Source of the DNA: Brachycybe producta
Lineage: Eukaryota; Arthropoda; Diplopoda; Playtdesmida; Andrognathidae
Direction: 5' to 3'
DNA length: 64,000 nucleotides
NCBI GenBank assembly: GCA_036925085.1
Contig: JAUPFP010000012.1
Location: 2,159,109 to 2,223,108, forward strand
Within the stretch, counting starts at the first letter, position 1; the number at the start of each line of letters is the position of its first letter. A model generated the notes under the pieces. The model ran no database searches. It saw only the letters and a program-made list of their open reading frames with translations, and had not been told where the DNA came from. The position numbers and the translations under genes are program-made. Positions 9,669-20,655 of the stretch are shown here, in pieces.

Positions 9669-10447
9669 GGGGGATTTTTCCCCGGGCCTGAAAAAAATTT
9701 TAAAATTTATTGAAAATTTTTCTAATTTTTTTTTTAAACAATTCAATTTTAATTTTTTACACATTTTGTAATGCTAAGAACGTAATATAATGAATGATAT
9801 AATCATCATTACCATATATCTTATGATACTAGTATTACTAGATGTAAGACGAATCCTAAATTTTCTCGAATCCAAATCCTAAAAGGTTCTTGAATCTCTC
9901 GAATCCATCATATAAAAGAATCCTATATTATCCATTAAGAAGATACAAAAAAATGAATTAATATTAAATATTAAGTTAGTAATAAAAAAACAGTGTGGCA
10001 CTCAGGATCGCCACAAGGTGATATTGGTGATCTGGGTACCAACGAAATTAAGACAATCGCCGGTTTTTTTTGTTAGTGAACTATTCTATTGGACATCAAT
10101 GGAGTTAAAACTAATTTTACCAAAGTTTTTAACAGTTTTTTAGGTTAGAATTCGAAAGATTTGAAAGACGAAAAAACCGTGATGATTCGAGTTTTCGAAT
10201 TTCGAATATTTTTCATGATTCGAGGATTCGAATGTCCCATCCCTAAATATTACTATGTTATCATGATAGCATAGGTGGCAATGCCATCTATTAATAAAAA
10301 TGAGAAAAATATCATGATTTGTGGTCACTGGGTGAAAACCTTTTTGAACCTTTTTTGTCCTGAAAACATTTTAGGTGATTTATTTTTAATTTGTACTGTT
10401 CATGCTAAATTTTTTTTGTTGCGGGGTGCTATTTTGGTGAATGGTGG
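9669..10447. other. Gene-free AT-rich stretch
   Basis: No coding signal. At 9850-9930 and 10143-10245 there are many TCGAAT/ATTCGA motifs, the second block ending ...ATTCGAATGTCCCATCCCTAA. This resembles the subterminal region of a small hAT-like MITE, but a matching opposite end was not found. Confidence 0.4.
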
Positions 10448-11126
10448 TGTGAGTTTTATGGCGTCCTTTGACTAAATTGAGCAACTCTTTTTGCTCTCTT
10501 TTGTGTAACTCGTTTCTTCTCTTGATCGCAGCGGTGAACGCATGGAGAAGATTCAAGCTACAGAGGTAGTCAGATGGTGATGGATTGTGATCAGCCTTCT
10601 GTGTATAGGTGTAATCTAGCAGAAGGGTGGTGACCATCTACTTCTGGCCACCATTGATGATCATCTTCCTTATTTAGGAAGATGTGTTGCTCCGTAGGGA
10701 TCTCTATGTATTCTTGCCCTATGGTGTCTCCGGCTTGTCAAGAGAAGGGTTAGTTTCAGAACAGTAGACGATGCAGTTTCATATTGCAAACACTTTCATT
10801 CACTCTTGTATAGAAACAGTAACATTACAAGAATGAATAGTTATTGATTAAAGGTGCGTCCACGGGCCCATGATGTGATACGGATATGATAATCAGCATA
10901 GTACAAAAGTTGAGCAAGATTGGACGAAGAACAAAGAGGAACTTGGTCTTTTTATACCTTGGACCTGTGTACACCTATGTGGTGTCACCAGGTCCAAGTG
11001 ACCATGGTCCTAAGAGTATTAATCCGCCACTTAAGTATGAGTCAGAGAGAGGGAGGGAGGGACAAGTTTGAGTTGTTTACCCCCAGGCTATTTTTTTGGC
11101 GGGATCATGAGTTGCTGGGTGTTTCA
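10448..11126 (-). mobile_element. Solo LTR, family D (copy D1)
   Basis: A 679-bp LTR on the minus strand. Plus-strand ends are TGTGAGTTTT and GGGTGTTTCA. GTGG flanks both sides (10444-10447 and 11127-11130). It contains a TATA motif (TTTTTATACCTTGGACC, complement) near 10951 and the palindromic GGACCTGTGTACACC region shared with copies at 27743, 32844 and 33961. Confidence 0.85.
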
Positions 11127-11137
11127 GTGGTATGGTA

Positions 11138-11645
11138 GGAATGTGGTACTAAATCAATGAACAGTGGAACACTCGGAACTATGACTATTTTGATGCACGA
11201 CCGAACACTCGAACACAAACTATTTTGATGAACGGCGGAACACGAATATCAGTTGGAACAACAGTGGGAACATTCGTAAGGCTAGGTTTTGTTAAATTAA
11301 GCTTGTTGCAATTTTTAAAAAATTATTTGATTAAATTAATCAATTGTTCCGACTGTTTTGACCATTCCTCCCATTTCCTAATTTGATGCATGGAAAGAAC
11401 TGTCGGAATATTGACTAATTTAATGAAATAATTCTTTAAATACTGGAGGCCAGGCCCCAGAACCCCTGCACCAAGCTTAATTTAACATAAACTTATCTTC
11501 TGACTGTTCCTACTGTTGTTCCAACCGTTATTCGTGTCCTGCCATTCATCAAAATAGTCTGCATTCCAAGTTTTCTGCCATTCATCGATTCAGTGCCGTG
11601 TTCCGACTTACGACCCTCCCGCCGTTTATCAATATAACACCCCCT
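11138..11645. mobile_element. Fold-back element with about 150-bp inverted arms
   Basis: Left arm (about 11150-11310: GAACACTCG, TGATGAACGGCGGAACACGA, AACAACAGTGGGAAC, AAATTAAGCTTG) is mirrored on the right (about 11480-11640: CAAGCTTAATTT, GTTCCTACTGTTGTTCC, TCGTGTCCTGCCATTCATCA, TGTTCCGAC). It is imperfect, with about 160 bp of AT-rich centre, and has no ORF. Superfamily not determined. Confidence 0.6.
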
Positions 11646-11837
11646 ATTGTTTGGCAATAAATTTTTTTTATGTTAAAAATTTTGTTTTAATTGCACATTT
11701 ATTACTGTATTTTCAATAAAAACAAAGTAGATAACTGCCCACCACAGACAGTAGAGATTCAGTGTTTACGGACCATAGATGGTAATCTACCCTAGGGCCC
11801 ACGCTCTCTCTATGGTAATGCCTTCTAACTAAATTAT

Positions 11838-12262
11838 GGGTGTGGGACATTTGCACTAAAGAGAAATCTGCCCAATAGACACTTGCCCTAAAGGGATATT
11901 TGCTCTCTCTCGCTCTCTGTCTCTATTCTTCTAAAGACACTTGCCCTAAAGGGATATTTGCTCTCTCTCGCTCTCTCTCTCTCTATTGTTCTAAACACAC
12001 TTGCCCTAAAGGGGTATTTGCCCTAAAACCATTTGAACTAAAAGAATTTTTGAAACTAAAACCATTTGCACTAAAAGGATGTTTGAAACTAATAAAATTT
12101 GCCCTAAAGAGACACTTGTCCTTAAACCATTTCCTCTAAAGGGACATTTGCAGTAAAATAATTTGCCCCAAAGGGACATTTGTCCTAAAATCATTTGCCT
12201 TAGAGGGACATTTGCCCTAAAATGAGGTTTGAAACTAAAACCATTTGCCCTAAAAGGACAAT
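11838..12262. repeat. TTGCCCTAAA-type degenerate array (family H), copy 1
   Basis: Short units built on TTGCCCTAAA, alternating with ACCATT or GGGACATT, repeated about 20 times after the terminal-looking GTGTGGGACATTTGC. Only the forward half is present; other copies (25258, 31938, 44556, 61281) have a mirrored second half. No coding potential. A CTCTCTCTCG microsatellite is embedded at 11900-11990. Confidence 0.75.
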
Positions 12263-12549
12263 TGGTTTTTATTGTGTTTCCAAGCGTGGGTAGTGGTTAC
12301 CGCTACCATTTCGTTTGTGTTTACAATTGAGGACGTTAACCTTGTCGATTCCATGTGGTGCACACGTGGTTTACTGTCCTCAATCACGTGGATGGTCTTA
12401 ATGGTGAGTTTTGTTTTGATTTCTTGTAAAATTCCATTGTTGTTTTCTTTGTTTTTTACTTTGCTTTTTTTCTAGCGGTAGATTCCAACGATGGTTTTTT
12501 TGTTTTTCATTTTAGTTTTTTCTTTTTGTTTTGGAGTTTTGGATTTTCA

Positions 12550-13895
12550 GATGGTGTAGAAGTTTCGGTGGGTGGTTATTTTGTGGATGGTGTTTCGGAG
12601 GATGCGTTTCCGGAAAAATTTTGAGGTATGGTAGGTTGTAGGGGTTCGGTTGGTTGTAGAGGTGGGCTGATGTCCACATCTATTTCTCCCCTTCTTCCCT
12701 AAAATACTCGTCCTCGAGTGTTTGGGTTTGACATGTACGATGTTTACCGTGTCTCGAATGAACCTTCTAAGGGTATCCACGTGTTCCAGCTCCAGAACCG
12801 TATCGCTAACGATTTTAGAGACGGTATAGCCGTCTTTGTAAGTGTACCGAAGCTTCTTGGTCTCATCAGGTACAATCCTATGGTCTTTAACCAAGACTTG
12901 GTTTCCAATTTGATATTCATGAGGTGTTTTCCTCCTGGCATAATAGTATTTTTCTGCCTGAGATGTGCCTCATGAAGATTTTATTTGGCGATCTCCAATT
13001 CATCAGCGGTTACCGCAGATGGATTGTTTTGGTTAGGGTCCATGGCTATTGGTAGCAGAGGGGCTCGATTGTCAACTGGCAAGCATGCCTTTCTTACGAG
13101 CATCAGTCTATGAGGAGTGTACTTCGTTGATCCATGCAGAGAATTATTATATGCAAACACGGCTGCTTGTAACTTGAAGTACCAGTCCTTCTGGCTTTTT
13201 TCCGGTGTCGAGTCATTTAACAGTTTGCATGATGGTTTTTTTTTGTCCTTTTCGCTAGGCCATCCCCTTGTGGAAAGTATGCAGTCGTCGTAGAGTGTTG
13301 GATGCCAATTTCATCGAAGAACTCTTGGGTTTCCATTGGCTGTGAAGGGTGTCCCTTGATCCGTGATGATGCACCTGGGAGCTCTAATAAGGTGTACAAG
13401 GGTATCTTTGACAAAGTTTCTTGTCACCTTGGCTGTCTGGCTGTGAACACCTTTTGCGAAACAGAATCGGCTGGCATAGTCAACTGCTAGGATGATGTGT
13501 TTAACACCACCCAGTGACTTGGGTAGGGGACCGATATAATCAATCCCCCAGCATTCACCTGGGTCTCCGATCTGCATTTCATGCATGAAACCCGGCAGTT
13601 TGGATTGAGGCGCCTTACATTTCTGGCAAACGTCACAGGTGCGTACAAAATCGATTGTATCCTTTTTCCAGGTACTCCAAAAGAATCTCTGACAGACTTT
13701 ATCCAAAGTTTTGTCCTGTCCAAAGTGTCCGGCTTCCGGACTATCGTGCAGGAGGTGAAGTACCTCTTGTACCAGCTGTTGTGGCACAACTGTCACGAGT
13801 TTGGGCACGATGCTGCCATGGTTACCACAGCACACAAAACTTCCTCCACAATAATCTAAATCTTGTGGAGTTCTGACTTTGGCGTCTGTCGTCAC
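12550..13895 (-). pseudogene. Gypsy-C integrase, frameshifted, third catalytic residue changed
   Basis: HHCC zinc domain (HLLHDSPEAGHF ... CDVCQKCK) at about 13780-13620. Catalytic core has GIDYIGPLP and CIITDQGTPF, the two Asp positions. The frame then shifts near 13311-13414, where YFPQGDGLAKRTKK replaces the family 'YHPQ-NG-VER', so the expected Glu codon reads AAA (Lys) at 13250-13252. The C-terminal tail with RYTYKDGYTVSKIVSDTVLE is at 12894-12547. Integrase would join the cDNA to host DNA. Confidence 0.8.
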
Positions 13896-15230
13896 TCATC
13901 GATAATCTTGGTCAGTTCAGGGTCTTTCCTTTGCTCCAGGGCCCAATCCCATCGAAGGGTGACAGCATATATCATGCTGTCATCCAGGTCATCTGGGGTT
14001 GCCTGCAATCTCCAATCATCTGGCACATCAATCGGACTGCGAGAGATACAGTTGGTGTCTACATGGGTGATTCCAGCCTTGTAGACCACTGTGTAATTGT
14101 ACTCTTGCAGCAAGAGTTGCCACCTCCTAAGTCGCCCCTGTAACCTCTGTGCTGTTTTAAGTAGCACAGAGCATGGTGGTCAGTGACTATGGTGAAAGGT
14201 TTGTTGAAAAGATATGGCCGGAATTTAACCACGCCATATACTACCGCTAGGCATTCCTTGTCTGTGGTGGAGTAGTTGAGTTCTGCATCACAGAGGACTC
14301 TCGAAACGCAGCCCAACATTTGTAGGGCTTTGTTTCGACCTCTCTGGTAAAGTATGGCAGCAATGCCATACCCAGAGGCGTCCGTATGCATCACGATCTC
14401 GGCTTCCGGTTTGTATACTGCCAACACAGGTGCCATGGTAAGTCTTTTCTTCAACAATTCAAATGCAGCTTCTCTATCTACTGTCCATACGAAGGGAAAT
14501 TTTTTTTGGTCTGATCGGTCAGAGCCGGCCATTCCAAGGAATCGCCGGACTTCCTTCAAGTTAACGGGCACTGCTAACTCGGAAATTGCTACTACTTTCT
14601 GGGGGTTTGGACGAACTCCATTTTTGGAGATGATGTGCCCAAGATAGAGCACTTCTTCATATCCAAAGAAACACTTTTCGGGATGAAGTTTTAGACCAGC
14701 ACCTTGATATAGCTTTAGTATCACCCTCAGTCGATCGATGAAAAAATTCAAAAGTGGCTCCGAAGACTATAATGTCGTCGAGATATACCAGGCAAGTTTT
14801 CTATTTGTAGCCTGCCAAGAGGATATCAATTGCTTGTTGCATTGTTGCAGGTGCATTGCTCAGTCCAAAGGGCATTCGATTAAGCTCGAAGAGTCCTCCG
14901 GGGTAATGAACACAGTCTTTTCTTTATCCTCTTCGGCTACTTCAAACTGCCAGTATCCGGAGATCATGTCCAAGGTTGCATAGATTTGGGCTCCTCGAAG
15001 AGAGTCCAGAGTGTCATCAACTTGTGGTAAGGGGTAATTATCAACTTTGGTGATGTTGTTCAGGCGACGGTAGTCCACGCAGAATCTCCATTGGCCATCC
15101 TTTTTCTTTACCAGGACTACTGGTGAAGCATAAGGAGACTTTGAGAGGCATGCGACTCCGTTATCCAACATCTCTTGCACAGCCTGTTTGACAATCTTTC
15201 GCTGTTCTGGACCACATCTTCAGAGCGGTT
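13892..15230 (-). pseudogene. Gypsy-C reverse transcriptase and RNase H
   Basis: RT fingers/palm: KSPYASPVVLVKKKDGQW and RFCVDYRRLNNITKVDNYPL at 15180-14960, then a frameshift near 14895. The next frame has FELNRMPFGLSNAPATMQQA, a TAG, and CLVYLDDIIVFG with the YLDD catalytic pair near 14780. Thumb (GHIISKNGVRPNPQKV) and RNase H (MHTDASGYGIAAILYQRG, TDKECLAVVYGVVKF, FTIVTDHHALCYL) follow at 14751-14059, then KAGITHVDTNCISR at 14100. At least two frameshifts and one stop. Confidence 0.85.
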
Positions 15231-15253
15231 CCCACACCAGAGCAAGGTCTCCC

Positions 15254-17026
15254 TTATCGATTCGATGTTCCGTGAGGTTGGTTCATCCTAGCTCTGAATT
15301 TTCGAGAGCAAAGACGATCAGTTAGGATGCGCCTCTGACCAATGAGGAGTTGTGGTCCCAGTTGTAGCTTTTCATCAAAGTTCTTTAGATCTTCAGGGTC
15401 GGTTACCGACACTGATTGTATTGGGATGGTAGCGGTTCCCGCTACAACCTCCCATTCATAGTCATATTGCATGTGAGCCAAAACTTCGCTTTTTTGGAGG
15501 GTGGCTGGCATCTTGTTGGTGTTTAATACCTCAATTTTAAAGGTGGCTTCGTTCTGGCCTTGCATAAGACCAGGCGCCACGAAAATTCCTCGGTCGGCCC
15601 TGAGTTTCTCATCCAATACGACGACGAAGAAGTCACTTTCTTTCAAAATCTTCGAGGCCTTAACCTCCACCAAGGCTATCCCTCCTCCACTGAGTCTTGT
15701 ATGGCTCAGCATTAGAAGGGGTTGTTCGATTTGATGCGAGCACTTAAGCTCCAGTAGATTGTTGTCGGTTTCTGAAGGCGGCTGCTCCTGAAGTGTGCTC
15801 CCCATGTAGGCCTCGATGCACTGACGATGGAGAACAGACTCGAAGAGGTCATTGTCGCAGTTGACCTTGTCAGTGGTCATGGAGACGCTGAGGTGAAGGA
15901 CCCTCCCTAGGTCGCGACCTAGGATGGCCTCTCGATGTCCCCTGATGACATACAGTGGTCCTTGGGCATGTCTTGCACCAACTTCCACTGTGGCATTGAC
16001 TTGGCCCACTATGTTGATGGTGGCACCTCCTACCCTTTCAATTACTGGAGCCCTTGGCATTGGCTCGATTTTTAAGTCATGTTCCTTCGCGATGCATTCC
16101 GAGAGAACACTGCTATGTGCCCCAGTGTCTACCAGCATCCGGATCTCTCGACCATTTACGGAGATCATGATCCGGGAACTGTTGAGACTGGCGTCGTGGG
16201 TCCCAAGTTTCTTGACATTACAGCTGGCTGCCAACTTCTGATACAGATCCTGCATCATTTCCCGGCAACAAGCACGCCCCTTTTTGGGAGTTTTACTTCC
16301 AGGTGTGATGATGGCCACTGTTCTGTCCTCTCGGCAACCGAAAGTGGAGTTGGCAGTGTCAAAGGCTTTTATTAACTCATTCCAAAGGCCCAGGTCGATG
16401 GTAGCCCAGGGCTCCAACTTGGGATGATCTGCTGGGCTGATGACAGCAATAGGTAGGTGTTCCCCGGAATCGTCATTGTTGTCTTCCTCGGTGGGGGTTG
16501 GTGGCGGAGCTTCGAGTGGAATTCTGGGAATCTGTCCTCCCAAACTGATGAGGGCATATTCAATACCATCCTCGACGATAATATCAGTCTCAGCCAGGTC
16601 TTCCCCTTGGTGTTCAATGATTCCACCGTATTGCTTGACCTCCAACTTCTTCAGTTGCTTGCATTCACGGGAGAAGTGTCCTAGTTGTCCACACTGGTAA
16701 CAGGTGGCCTTACTCTTATCAATGGTCGTTACAGGCACATCGCAGCAATGGCCAGGGGCAGAGATTCTTGGAGCTTGTGAACCCCCTGTTCTGCGTGGTG
16801 GAGCGGTATAGGACTTTTTTCCACTTTGTTGTCTAGGTTGGTTGTCTCGAGGAGCTGGTGCGGTCACCGCATGTTGCTCCCCATCGGGTTTAGTTGTCAT
16901 ACACTCTGGAAGGCCATCTACTGCTTCAGGAGCTAGTGGCCACTTATCCTTTGAGTAGAGGATTGCCACCATGCTTAGGACAGCTTCTTTGAAGGAGCTG
17001 AACGAATGGGTGGGGGCAGAGTCCAC
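15254..17026 (-). pseudogene. Gypsy-C Gag nucleocapsid and protease ORF
   Basis: 590 codons open. The zinc knuckle CYQCGQLGHFSREC (CX2CX4HX4C) lies near residue 110. The retropepsin starts near residue 290 with EIRMLVDTGAHSSVLS, active-site motif DTGA, and ends with AILGRDLGR. A conserved C-terminal linker leads toward RT. Both key motifs are intact, so this part has decayed least. The shift into the capsid ORF lies at about 17030-17250. Confidence 0.85.
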
Positions 17027-17251
17027 TGCATCTTAAATAGTTGGATAGAGAGAGTGCCGAAGCTGGTTGATTCGGAGTTCGTCGGATAAGTCAGGGTAGA
17101 TTTTATCCCCTAGTTCAACGAATTTTCAGATGAAGGCTTGGGTGCTCTTTCCTTCCTTTTGGCATAGTTCCCAGTAGCGTTTTTCCAGTAGAGTTCGTTC
17201 ATTCGGTTTTCCGAACACGGAGGTCATTCTCTTCCTGAGTTCAGGCCAGGT

Positions 17252-17503
17252 CTAGTCAGGGTGGCAGTAGCGAAGCTTACTAAGCCACAATCGAGCTGGT
17301 CCCGTGAGGCAGGTGGTCATAAAATCCTCCTTGTGGTGGTCACTCCATCGATGTAAATTGGCAACTTCTTCGAATTCTTCCAAGAAGACATAGAAGGAGC
17401 TTAACCCGTCAAACTTTTTGATAGTCGGCAGGATGGTGGCTTCCGTATTTGTTATTGAGCTCCTCCACATTAAGTACTCTGGGTGGTGCCCTATAGACAC
17501 CAT
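17252..17503 (-). pseudogene. Gypsy-C Gag capsid fragment
   Basis: KKFDGLSSFYVFLEEFEEVA, DFMTTCLTGPARLWLSKL fits the retrotransposon Gag pattern 'F-G----FL-EFE--A-----W------L---L-G-A--W---L'. The frame is lost on both sides; the rest of capsid lies in other frames at 17030-17250. Confidence 0.7.
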
Positions 17504-17835
17504 TTAGGACCTGGCCTCACCCTATAGCGTTGGGGTTTGGCCTTTGGTCCCTGTGGTGGTTTTCTCGAGGAGGAAACTGCATAGCATAGATGGAGCTTCG
17601 GTTGTAGTCATCTGGAGGTGGACTTGGGCGGTCAGTGCCATTGTCCGACCCACTCGATCGGTTGGGGACGTGGTCAATCTGCTTCCCGGTGCTGATGGTG
17701 ACGAGCCTCAGGGTAGGGTTGGTGAGCTGTCGACATCCTCGGAAGTACAGGAGCCATCGGGTAGGTCCTCCTAGTGGGCAGTGGTTCGAATGAACTGGTG
17801 CTTGGTCGGTGGTGGTCTACCTGTGGCTCCGGGTT

Positions 17836-18234
17836 CTAGTGTTGTTGAGGTTCGGGCTCTCGAGGTGTAGATGGGTGTCTGCTCCGTGATGATTTTGGTT
17901 TGGAGCGGCTGATAGACAGCCGAGTAGTCAGCTGGGTTCCCAGAGCGGTCCAAAGCCTGACGATCTCGGAGAAGTCCATTTCAGCAGGCAGCGAGAGGTT
18001 TTGTTGGGGTTTATGGATCTTTGACTTATTGTGCATTGGGCGTGGATCACCCTGGCTGCTAGTGGACAATTCAGATGTATCACTCCCAGAGAGAATGCGT
18101 AGGGCTTGTCCAGGTACAAATGTCTGCATAGAAGTCTGCAAAGGTTGAGAAGGTTGTGAATGGTCTTGGTTGAGGGGAGGGTTGTTAGAACCCTCTCCAC
18201 TGAGTATTAGTTGTGGGTTGGATGGTTGTGCCAT
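17836..18234 (-). pseudogene. Gypsy-C Gag N-terminal segment
   Basis: 132-residue ORF from ATG 18234, rich in Ser, Pro and Gln. It is the most likely Gag start because it lies just upstream of capsid in element order and inside the duplicated leader. No domain is seen. The second copy of the duplicated segment (18387-18626) has lost this ATG. Confidence 0.5.
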
Positions 18235-18626
18235 TTTTGTAGAACGGTCCAGATAGTGAGTGTGTTTTTCGTAGTCCTAGCAGGTGGGGAACAGATCTGG
18301 GATTATAGCGTACTGATTGTGCGATTGAATTGGAATCCAGATCTGATTCCAGTTAAGAGTTCGAAAAATGTCTTTATTGGTATTTGGAGAAGGTTGTGAA
18401 GGGTCTTGGTTGAGGGGAGGGTTGTTAGAACCCTCTCCACTGAGTATTAGTTGTGGGTTGGATGGTTGGGAGATTTTTGTAGATGGTCCAGATAGTGGGT
18501 GTGTTTTTTGTAGTCCTAGCAGGTGGGGAACAGATCTTTGATTATATCGTACTGATTGTGCGATTGAATTGGAATCCAGATCTGATTACAGTGTAAGAGT
18601 TCGAAAAATGTCTTTATTGGTAATTG
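18147..18626. repeat. 240-bp direct tandem duplication
   Basis: GAGAAGGTTGTGAATGGTCT at 18147 recurs as GAGAAGGTTGTGAAGGGTCT 240 bp later. Similarity continues through AGATCTG...TTGAATTGG to TCTTTATTGG in both copies. It spans the presumed Gag start and leader of Gypsy-C. Copies differ by a few substitutions. Confidence 0.9.
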
Positions 18627-19134
18627 ATTGGCTACCGATCTAGTCTCTTTGGGTTAATAACCTCTTGAAACCCCACGTGGGGTGATGAAAAAGATGACCA
18701 TGTGGGTAGAAGAGGCCAAATGGATGGATAAAGGTGGTAACCGGTTCCTCTCTACTTTTTGGAGCACTTGGAGTGGTCGGAGTGCAGAGAAAACTGGTTT
18801 AAAACCCAATTTTAACTTTATAAAGCACAAAAAGAAAGATTAATAACCTCTAAAACCACGTGGTGAATGGTATTTGACCACGTGGGTAAGAAGTTTGAAG
18901 AAAAAAAAACCAAAAATGTACTTTAAACAAAGTTTTTACAGACTTTTCTCTTTGCTCGCAGCAATCGGAGCTGTTGGAGTGGTGAATTATATACACTCCA
19001 CGTGGCTAATAGCACTTTGTAGAGAGATTCACTCTTCAGCAGTGTAGATTGATGAAAAGAAAAACAGAAGGTCGGTTTCCTACTTTATTTTTATAGCTCA
19101 GAGTGAAGAACAAATGATGATGATGAAGTGATGG
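18627..19134 (-). other. Probable Gypsy-C LTR remnant
   Basis: No ORF of note. CCACGTGG-type E-box palindromes recur (18672, 18852, 18878, 18998). A TATA-like box and AATAAA lie on the minus strand near 19080-19096. This would suit the 5' LTR of Gypsy-C, but matching ends at the other side were not found. Confidence 0.35.
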
Positions 19135-19941
19135 TGTGGCAACCTGGTCTGCTCAATTTCAAATTTTGATTGAGCAGATGAATTCCCTATGGTGGTCTGC
19201 CTGACAGCTACAGTAGGCTGTTGGGATGGACGCCATTTTGGTGCCAGCAGACCTCTCACCATTAAGTCAATGGGTGAGAGGTCAGAAGCGACCTCTGTCT
19301 CCTCCAGGTGGAGTTGCCTGGAGGTTTCCTCTGGCCTGGTCAGCCATAGGATCTGGGCAGTGTGTTGTGGACTGAAGAAGAGTGAAGACCTGTGGGTGGA
19401 GGTCAAGAAGACCTCCACTGTGCAGCTTGGATTTCATCTTCTGTTTGCCTTTTTGGCCTGTTGGCCTTTGGTATATTTATGGGGGCTTGGCTGGATGAAT
19501 TATCCAGCCAAGTTGTGTAAATAAGCATTGCCATCGTTTTGACATCGTTTTTACATCGTAAGTGTAATTAAACACACTTTATTCATCTTACTTTGTGTCG
19601 TGTCTATTTTATTTGGGGAGTACCACAAGAGGTGGGATTTCTGGTTGGGGAAACTTCACCATCTTGCTACCGTCCTTTTTCGGCCAGTACTCATGCAAAA
19701 ACCATGTCGCCACGCCGAGAATATCGCGGTAGAACAGCCGTTCTACCGCGATATTCTCGGCGTGGCGACATGGTTTTTTATCGTGTTCATCATGGGTGGC
19801 TCCCGGGAGCCAACACATCCCAAGATCTACCGTGTGGAGACGGCTACGGGAACGGTCCCGTTCCCGTTTTGGAGCCGTTTGACGGTAAGTTTATACTTTT
19901 AAATTTACCAGGTATTGTGACGGTCCAGTCGGGACATTACA
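19135..19941 (+). mobile_element. 5' LTR of Gypsy-B'
   Basis: Begins TGTGGCAACC and ends GGGACATTACA (TG...CA), 807 bp. It contains GGTATATTTATG (TATA-like) near 19469 and a TTAAACACACTTTATTC stretch downstream. Directly after it comes TTGGTGGAGGCGCCGG, a plausible primer-binding site starting TGG. It carries an 82-bp palindrome at 19697-19778. The partner 3' LTR is missing, so the target duplication cannot be tested. Confidence 0.75.
19697..19778. repeat. Perfect 82-bp palindrome (39-nt arms, 4-nt loop)
   Basis: Left arm 19697-19735 begins AAAAACCATGTCGCC and ends CGGTAGAAC. Loop is AGCC. Right arm 19740-19778 is its exact reverse complement over all 39 positions. A second hairpin, ACGGGAACGG/CCGTTCCCGT, follows at 19847-19868. 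Confidence 0.97.
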
Positions 19942-20049
19942 ATTGGTGGAGGCGCCGGTTACCTGTACCCCGTCTTTCGCACGATTTACCGTGGATTTGA
20001 CCGTTTAGTCGGTCAAATCTCTGTGCAGTGTGAGTACACAGCTGGGCGT

Positions 20050-20467
20050 GGACTTTAGTCCGTGGGACAGCCACGGAAATCACTGTAGACCATAAATTTT
20101 ACCGTTAATTACTGTGTGGAGTGGATTTCGGTCCATTGTACCATAGTGAATGGTAAATTTACTGTCTAATTACCGTGGGACGCGGACTTCGGTCCGTGGT
20201 ACCATGGTTTTAGGTGGTTACGGTGTTTTACCGTGAGTACACCGTGGGTTGCGAACTTTTGTCCGTGGACCCACTGTAGAACGTGGTAAACAGGCATTTA
20301 CCGTGAAGTACACCATGGGAAACAAACTTTTGTCTGCTAGACCACGATAGAAACCGGTAAACTCCAACTTTGACCATTCATTACCGTGGGACACGGACTT
20401 TTGTCTGTGATACTGCGGTTTCGCACGGTTCCATCCGTTCGTCAGGGTGTTTTACGAACTTTTGTCT
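20050..20467 (+). repeat. Seven repeated hairpins in the Gypsy-B' leader
   Basis: A 12-base core recurs at 20050, 20123, 20184, 20253, 20324, 20395 and 20456 (spacing 61-73 bp). The third copy, GGACTTCGGTCC, folds as a GGAC stem closed by a UUCG tetraloop. Others vary: GGACTTTAGTCC, GGATTTCGGTCC, GAACTTTTGTCC, AAACTTTTGTCT, GGACTTTTGTCT, GAACTTTTGTCT. Flanks also repeat (TTACCGTGGGAC ... CCGTGGTACCA). It lies between the primer-binding site and Gag, where packaging or translation signals are expected. Confidence 0.85.
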
Positions 20468-20655
20468 GTGAATTTACCGTTTTCGAAGGCGGAATATCGT
20501 TGTCTGGTGGTTTTGTCCAGATTTTGCTTTAGAAACACGGTGAAAAATGGAGCCAACCCCAAAAGTACCGATGGAAAATCGGGAAATTGGAGCAGATGCA
20601 GGTTTAGAGTTACACAGCCGCGTCTCCCCTGGAGACAGGAGAACAAAGCGGTAGC

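Larger units (their letters stand above)
12547..18234 (-). mobile_element. Dead Ty3/Gypsy retrotransposon (Gypsy-C)
   Basis: Minus-strand order from high to low coordinate: Gag N-part, capsid, zinc knuckle, protease, RT, RNase H, integrase with C-terminal tail. This is the Ty3/Gypsy order (integrase after RNase H). LTR ends could not be fixed. Candidate LTR or leader sequence lies at 18235-19134, with a TATA-like CTATAAAAATAAAG on the minus strand near 19083-19096, and at 12270-12546. Several frameshifts, in-frame stops and a changed integrase catalytic residue make it inactive. Confidence 0.88.

Noticed and set aside
11838-12262. Regular short repeats that could be taken for a CRISPR array
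   Set aside because: The units vary in length, there are no unique spacers, and other copies are mirror-image fold-backs in an animal gene intron.
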